NCBI GenBank assembly: GCA_036392375.1
Contig: DASVYC010000046.1
Span: 9,956-73,955 of the forward strand
Reading direction: 5' to 3'
Source: JAFEBO01 sp036392375
GTDB taxonomy: Bacteria; Planctomycetota; Phycisphaerae; Phycisphaerales; UBA1924
DNA length: 64,000 nucleotides
Under the pieces are notes generated by a model. That model saw nothing but the letters and a program-made list of their open reading frames with translations, was not told the DNA's origin and made no database searches. A program made the position numbers and the translations under genes. Shown in pieces: positions 59,821-64,000 of the stretch. Position 1 is the first letter of the stretch, and every line of letters begins with the position of its first letter.

Positions 59821-60486
59821 ATGCAAACGCGTTGTGTTCAACTGTTGGCGGTCGCCATGATCGCCGGTGTCGCGGCGTCCTCGCAAGGTGCCACTGTGTA
59901 CGTCGATCCGTCGGGCGCTGGCTGGAACGGCTTCATGAACGTCTTTGACCTTGGCGGCGGCTACCAGTTCAGCAGCGGCTGGGGCGTGTCCGATCTCAAT
60001 GCCAGCTTCAACGACGGCGCGGGCAAGCTCACGCTCTCGCCCAACACCATCGGCGACCCGAATCCCTACTGGTACATCGGCGGCGGCGGACCCGGCGCGC
60101 CCGGCAACAAGATCATGGAAGCCAACCTCTACCGCCAGGTCGACGACGGCTCGCTCAGCGGCCAGACCGTGACCTTCCAGGGCACCGTCCTGTCCAACTC
60201 GTTCACCTCGGCCCACGTCGCCATCATCTTCATCCGCGACTTCGCCCCCGACTTCTCGTCCTTCATCGAGTCGACCATCGCCCTCACTCCCGGCGCCTTC
60301 AGCTTCAGCCTGAACACGCTCGGCGGCGCCGGCCGCCATGTCCAGTGGGGCTTCCAGGTCAAGGGCGTCAACGTCTGGGCGACCGACACCGCTCCGTTCG
60401 GCTTCGCTGAGATCGCCACGATCCCGGCCCCCGCCACCCTCGCTCTTGGCGCGCTCGGCCTCCTTGCCGGCCGTCGTCGTCGCTGA
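59821..60486 (+). CDS. PEP-CTERM sorted secreted protein
   Basis: 221 residues: signal peptide (VQLLAVAMIAGVAASSQGA), a domain closely matching that of the dockerin-like protein at 50160 (WNGFMNVFDLGGGYQFSSGWGVSDLNASFNDGAGKLTLSPN, and FIRDFAPDFSSF), and a C-terminal sorting tail IPAPATLALGALGLLAGRRRR, the PEP-CTERM form (Pro motif, helix, Arg cluster). Such tails are processed by an exosortase and keep the protein at the cell envelope. AGGAGAG precedes ATG 59821. It is followed by a strong terminator. Confidence 0.87.
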   Translation: MQTRCVQLLAVAMIAGVAASSQGATVYVDPSGAGWNGFMNVFDLGGGYQFSSGWGVSDLNASFNDGAGKLTLSPNTIGDPNPYWYIGGGGPGAPGNKIMEANLYRQVDDGSLSGQTVTFQGTVLSNSFTSAHVAIIFIRDFAPDFSSFIESTIALTPGAFSFSLNTLGGAGRHVQWGFQVKGVNVWATDTAPFGFAEIATIPAPATLALGALGLLAGRRRR

Positions 60487-60555
60487 TCGCGATCCTGACG
60501 GGGATCCTCATGGAGCCCCCGAAAGGTCCGAGCGGAAATCTCCGACCGTCTCCGA

Positions 60556-60584
60556 GCACGCCGCGAAAGCGGCGTGCTTCTTTT
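60556..60584 (+). terminator. Intrinsic terminator after the PEP-CTERM gene
   Basis: GCACGCCGC-GAAA-GCGGCGTGC, a perfect 9-bp stem with a GAAA tetraloop, followed by TTCTTTT (60578-60584). It ends the polysaccharide locus. Confidence 0.88.
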
Positions 60585-60692
60585 CGTACACGCACCCGCG
60601 CCTCTGCTCGCGATCTCAGCCTCGGTGTCGGCGACAAACTTCGCCCAAGGCATGGGGTGGCACGCCGCGGCCGCTGTCCGAGACAGTTCGCC

Positions 60693-61286
60693 TCACCCAC
60701 GATGGTCCACATGAACCAGCGTCGCAGCGTCGCCGAGCCCGTCGATGGCTTCACCTTCGGCAAGGTAGTCGTAAAAGCCGGCCGCGTGTTGAAGCCCGAT
60801 CACATCTGCGATCTGAGCGAACCGTTCGTCCTCATCGTCGGGTAGATCGCCTCCCACACTCTCTCCATTGATCATCCGAGCCTTGATGAGCTTCGAGAGT
60901 TTGCGCACGTCTGCAGTGCCGAGGATCGGCGCCAACGCCTTCGCATCTCCCTTTGCCGCCATGTCTTCTTCCGAGGCCTCGCCAAAGTAGTCTGGACAAC
61001 TGTTGAAATAGTCGGCGAGCTCTCCGTTACGGAAGTACCAATAGCAGACCACATCGCTATCGAAGAGGCTCATCACGACAGCGTCGGCAGCGTGGGCATC
61101 GACTGCGATCGCACCGAGCAAATCTGGGCTCAGCAACTCCATCGACGGATACACAACGATCCATCCATTCCGTGGCGGCGCGACAAATGCGGCTCCGCGG
61201 ACCTGCTCGGCCGCGGCATCCACCGCCAAACGTACTTGGTCCGGGTCAGTTGACTTGAGATGCAACGAGAAGAAGTTCGTCCCCAC
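60693..61286 (-). CDS. Uncharacterised cytosolic protein
   Basis: 197 residues from GTG 61284-61286, with GGGAGG just upstream on the minus strand. It begins MGTNFFSLHLKSTDPDQVRLAVDAAAEQV and contains NGWIVVYPSM and DVVCYWYFRNGELADYFNSCPDYF, an alpha/beta layout that resembles proteins of unknown function with a SUKH-like or immunity-protein flavour, but I cannot assign a family. No signal peptide. It starts 49 nt past the thrS stop and is probably co-transcribed with it. Confidence 0.75.
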   Translation of the reverse strand: MGTNFFSLHLKSTDPDQVRLAVDAAAEQVRGAAFVAPPRNGWIVVYPSMELLSPDLLGAIAVDAHAADAVVMSLFDSDVVCYWYFRNGELADYFNSCPDYFGEASEEDMAAKGDAKALAPILGTADVRKLSKLIKARMINGESVGGDLPDDEDERFAQIADVIGLQHAAGFYDYLAEGEAIDGLGDAATLVHVDHRG

Positions 61287-61335
61287 ACCAAATCCTCCCG
61301 GATGTCATTCTACGGACAACTCGTCATCAAGGCCC

Positions 61336-63546
61336 TTAGGGCTTCACACCCAGCGTCGCGCTCTTGCTCGCGATCTCCACCGCGATATCCGCCACGAACT
61401 TCGCCAAGGGCATCGCGCCCAGATCCTTCTCCACGCCGCGGACTCGCACCGACACCGCCTTGTTCTCGGCGTCGCGCGGGCCGACGATGAGCATGTACGG
61501 GATCTTCTCGTCCGCCGCGACTTTGATCTTGGCCTGCACGCGTTCGTTGGACTCATCCAGGGTCGCCCGCACGCCCATGGCCTGCAGCGCGGCGAGCGCC
61601 TCACGCCCGTATTCCAGAGACTTATCCGAGATCGGCAGGATCCGGACCTGCTCGGGGCTGAGCCAGGTTGGGAACGCGCCCGCGAAGTGCTCGATGAGCA
61701 CGCCGCAGAAGCGCTCCATGCTGCCGAAGGGAGCGCGGTGGATGACGACCGGACGATGGGCCTTGTTGTCGGGGCCGATGTACGACAGATCGAAACGGTT
61801 GCCCATCTGGTAATCGACCTGCACGGTGCCGAGCTGCCACTCGCGGCCAATGACGTCCTTGACCACGAAATCGATCTTCGGTCCATAGAACGCGGCCTCG
61901 CCCGGCTCCTGGCTGAAGGTGACGCCCAGCGACTGAGCCGCGGCGATGCACGCGGCCTCGGCCTTGTCCCAGCTCTCGGCGCTGCCGGTGTACTTGTTCG
62001 AGTCCTTGTCGCGCAGGCCGACGCGGACGCGGTAGTCCTTCATGCCCAGCACGTTGAAGATGATCTTCACCAGCGACAAGCAGCCCTGGATCTCCGCGGG
62101 GACCTGATCCTCGGTGCAGAAGAGGTGCGCATCGTCCTGAGTGAAGCCGCGGACGCGGGTCAGGCCGTTGAGTTCGCCCGACTGCTCCCAGCGATAGACG
62201 GTGCCGAACTCCGCGAGACGCACGGGCATGTCGCGGTACGAATGCGGCGACGATCCGAAGATCTTCGCGTGGTGCGGGCAGTTCATCGGCTTGAGCATGA
62301 AACCATCGACCAGCTTGTCGTCGGCCATGATGCGATCGGCCGCGATGGTGTTCGCCTTGGTGCGTTCATTGATCCCCGCAGCGAGCCTCGCGGAGACGCC
62401 GTCGACCCGGCTCATCATCTCGGCGCAGGAGCAGCCGGACTTACAGAGCTCCTCGAGCGCCTGACGCTCGACGATCGGAGCGAACTGGCTGTCCTTGTAA
62501 TACGGGAAGTGGCCCGAGGTCTTGTACAGCTCCAGCCGCCCGATGTGCGGGGTGAAGACTTCGGTGTAGCCCTGCTTCTTCAGCTCCGCGGAGATGAAGT
62601 TCTGGAGCTCCTTGCGCACGATCGAGCCGCGCGGGGTCCAGAGGATGAGGCCTTGGCCCACGTCCTCGTCGATGTGGAAAAGCCGCAGATGCTTGCCGAT
62701 CACGCGGTGGTCGCGCTTGGCGGCCTCTTCCTTCTGCTTCAGGAACTCATCGAGCTCGGCCTGAGTCGGGAATGCGGTGCCGTAGACGCGGATGAGGCGA
62801 TCGGAGTTTTCGTCGCCATGCCAGTAGGCGGAGGCGAGTGACAACACGCATGCGGCTCCGATGCGCCCGGTGGAAGGAACGTGCGGGCCGCGGCAGAGAT
62901 CTTCCCAGTTCTGGCCGGGATTTCCGGTGGCGTAGAAGGTAAGGGGAGCAGCGGAGGAGGGGGGCAGGGGAGCAGGGGACGGAGCGAACGCGGGCTTGCT
63001 GCCTTTGTAGACGCTGCTGGGCATGCCGAGGGCTCGCTCGGCGTTGTCCACCTTGTACTTGTTGCCCTCGGCCTTGAGCTTGCTCAGGCCGTCGTTGCTG
63101 GCGACCTCGTACCGGGTGATCGGCCGGTTCTCCGCGATGATCTCCGCGATCCGCTTGTTGATCGCCGCGAAGTGATCGCTGCTGATCTTCTTGCCCTCGG
63201 GCACGTACATGTCGTAGAAGAAGCCGGTGTCGGTCGGCGGGCCGTACGCGAGCTGGACTTCCTTGCCGATCACGTCCTGAATCGCCTCCGCCATCACGTG
63301 CGCGGCGGAGTGGCGGATCAGGTACAGCCCGTCCTTGTCGAGCACCTTCTGGCGGTCGCGCTCGGTGACGATCGAGATGCTGGCGTCGCGGTCGATGACG
63401 GTCGCGAGGTCGCGGAGCTCGCCGTCGATCTTGACGCCGAGGGCGGCCTTAGCAAGGCCGGCACCGATGGACGCGGCGATGTCCTTGCCGCTGACGGGCT
63501 TGTCGAAGGACTTCTTGGAACCGTCGGGGAGGGTGATGGTGGGCAT
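61336..63546 (-). CDS. thrS: Threonyl-tRNA synthetase
   Basis: 736 residues, longer than the typical 640. The TGS domain (MPTITLPDGSKKSFD) is first, then the editing domain with its zinc-free His/Cys set (LIRHSAAHVMAEAI), a catalytic class II core with MNCPHH, GFTQDDAHLFC and IHRAPFGSMER (zinc and motif 2/3 residues) and the anticodon-binding domain (ISDKSLEYGREALAALQAMG). Two inserts enlarge it: a Pro/Ala-rich one in the editing region (KGSKPAFAPSPAPLPPSSAA) and one of about 60 residues in the core before MNCPHH that includes CKSGCSC. The start is ATG 63544-63546 at the TGS domain. A leader peptide and attenuator precede it. Confidence 0.96.
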   Translation of the reverse strand: MPTITLPDGSKKSFDKPVSGKDIAASIGAGLAKAALGVKIDGELRDLATVIDRDASISIVTERDRQKVLDKDGLYLIRHSAAHVMAEAIQDVIGKEVQLAYGPPTDTGFFYDMYVPEGKKISSDHFAAINKRIAEIIAENRPITRYEVASNDGLSKLKAEGNKYKVDNAERALGMPSSVYKGSKPAFAPSPAPLPPSSAAPLTFYATGNPGQNWEDLCRGPHVPSTGRIGAACVLSLASAYWHGDENSDRLIRVYGTAFPTQAELDEFLKQKEEAAKRDHRVIGKHLRLFHIDEDVGQGLILWTPRGSIVRKELQNFISAELKKQGYTEVFTPHIGRLELYKTSGHFPYYKDSQFAPIVERQALEELCKSGCSCAEMMSRVDGVSARLAAGINERTKANTIAADRIMADDKLVDGFMLKPMNCPHHAKIFGSSPHSYRDMPVRLAEFGTVYRWEQSGELNGLTRVRGFTQDDAHLFCTEDQVPAEIQGCLSLVKIIFNVLGMKDYRVRVGLRDKDSNKYTGSAESWDKAEAACIAAAQSLGVTFSQEPGEAAFYGPKIDFVVKDVIGREWQLGTVQVDYQMGNRFDLSYIGPDNKAHRPVVIHRAPFGSMERFCGVLIEHFAGAFPTWLSPEQVRILPISDKSLEYGREALAALQAMGVRATLDESNERVQAKIKVAADEKIPYMLIVGPRDAENKAVSVRVRGVEKDLGAMPLAKFVADIAVEIASKSATLGVKP

Positions 63547-63610
63547 GAGCAAAGGTCCAAAGGGCAAATGGCCACAGGGCCAAAGAAAGACAGGGGAAAC
63601 AACTTCAACG

Positions 63611-63635
63611 AAAAACCCGGCCTCGGGGCCGGGTT
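63611..63635 (-). terminator. Intrinsic terminator in the thrS leader (candidate attenuator)
   Basis: On the minus strand AACCCGGCC-CCGA-GGCCGGGTT forms a perfect 9-bp stem (63614-63635) followed by TTT, giving five T in a row with the stem end, 65 nt before the thrS start. There is no minus-strand gene upstream that would need a terminator, so it acts within the thrS leader. Confidence 0.8.
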
Positions 63636-63668
63636 GGTTGCTGAATAGAGACTCCGCTGCCTGCCGGC

Positions 63669-63719
63669 TCAGGCGTGGGAGTCGTGTCGAGTCGTCGTCG
63701 TGGCACGGGTGAGGAACAT
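63669..63719 (-). CDS. thrS leader peptide rich in threonine codons
   Basis: The frame reads MFLTRATTTTRHDSHA and stops at TGA 63669-63671. Five of 16 residues are Thr, with four consecutive codons ACG ACG ACG ACT at 63690-63701. It is directly upstream of the thrS attenuator. The last codons (63678-63683) pair with 63650-63655 (GACTCC/GGAGTC) and GCCTG/CAGGC (63670-63674, 63659-63663) in a hairpin before the terminator. GGAGG lies about 15 nt before the ATG, which is longer than ideal. Confidence 0.7.
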   Translation of the reverse strand: MFLTRATTTTRHDSHA

Positions 63720-63835
63720 GAGGGTAAAGGATAGCCTCCGTGGCGGTGCCCCGCAACGAGCCCCGACCGTCAGCGAGTACGTGGTTTTCAACGAGAGTTT
63801 CATGGTGAAGTCAACGGATTCGGTAGACTCGATAT

Positions 63836-64000
63836 GTGGAGAAGCCGCGAACGCCGCTCATCATTCGAGTCTCACGCGCGGCAGTGCTCGTATGGGTAGT
63901 GCTAATCGTTGCGATTGATGCGGTGACGACTTGGAACCCTGTGTCAGCCGCACCTCCTGGGCTTTACTTCGCTGTCAAGCGAGGGGTCGCGATCGTCGGC
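63836..64000 (+). CDS. N-terminus of a membrane or exported protein (partial)
   Basis: Open from GTG 63836 to the window edge with no stop (55 codons). It encodes a basic start (EKPRTPLIIRVSR) and one hydrophobic helix (AAVLVWVVLIVAIDAV), followed by TTWNPVSAAPPGLYFAVKRG. The overlapping ATG 63834 is in a frame that closes after 22 codons. No family can be named from this fragment. It is divergent from the thrS leader. Confidence 0.55.
   Translation, partial: MEKPRTPLIIRVSRAAVLVWVVLIVAIDAVTTWNPVSAAPPGLYFAVKRGVAIVG

Noticed and set aside
63700..63918. Plus-strand frame of 72 codons near the right edge
   Set aside because: It overlaps the thrS leader on the other strand and the start of a better membrane-protein frame at 63836; no coding signal of its own.
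1..64000. CRISPR arrays, insertion sequences, tRNA or rRNA genes
   Set aside because: No regularly spaced repeats, no transposase-like product and no tRNA T-arm/acceptor pattern other than that of tmRNA were seen by eye.

Overview
The window is high-GC DNA, densely packed with genes on both strands. It most likely comes from a planctomycete of the Phycisphaerae type. The signs are tandem pseudopilin genes with the H-x-DG style C-terminus, an ECF sigma factor translationally coupled to a Ser/Thr kinase, a PEP-CTERM protein, secreted proteins ending in a Cys-flanked dockerin-like EF-hand doublet, and a DUF2617-like protein. The taxon is inferred from gene content only; there is no rRNA, tRNA, insertion sequence or CRISPR array in the window.

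Positions 1-28349 are mostly housekeeping with some surface functions: a DUF1634 membrane protein, an ABC-F ATPase (uup-like), two tandem pseudopilins, a lipoprotein, a HEAT-repeat protein coupled to a small membrane protein, a DUF2617-like protein, isoleucyl-tRNA synthetase, two adjacent clpP genes, a phosphoesterase, yidC, a PLP enzyme, an M16 peptidase, a large secreted protein of unknown function, and the ECF sigma/kinase pair. A one-piece tmRNA (ssrA, tag ANSNYALAA) follows at 28544-28888.

Positions 29663-47380 hold a near-complete Tad/Flp pilus locus: cpaB, an FHA-CpaF fusion ATPase, tadB, tadC, an FHA membrane protein, an apparently active membrane Ser/Thr kinase, a TPR lipoprotein (TadD-like) and a secretin on the minus strand, a second CpaF/TadA ATPase, two Flp-type pilins, a prepilin peptidase and three TadE/TadG-like pseudopilins. 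Two FHA domains and a kinase inside the locus suggest phospho-threonine control of the pilus. CpaE/TadZ is not seen.

Positions 47672-60486 look like a polysaccharide-use locus: a LacI-family regulator, a pseudopilin, a secreted dockerin-like protein, a sugar ABC binding protein with two permeases (no ATPase here), a GH1 beta-glucosidase, a GH16 laminarinase-type glucanase, a GH50-like clan GH-A hydrolase and a PEP-CTERM protein. The first and last secreted proteins share one domain but carry different C-terminal sorting modules. A palindrome overlapping a possible -10 element upstream of the binding protein is a candidate LacI-type operator.

Positions 60693-63836 carry a small cytosolic protein and thrS. 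The thrS leader encodes a 16-residue peptide with four consecutive Thr codons, followed by a hairpin and an intrinsic terminator. This is the layout of ribosome-mediated transcription attenuation and is the most striking regulatory signal in the window. A membrane protein gene runs off the right edge.
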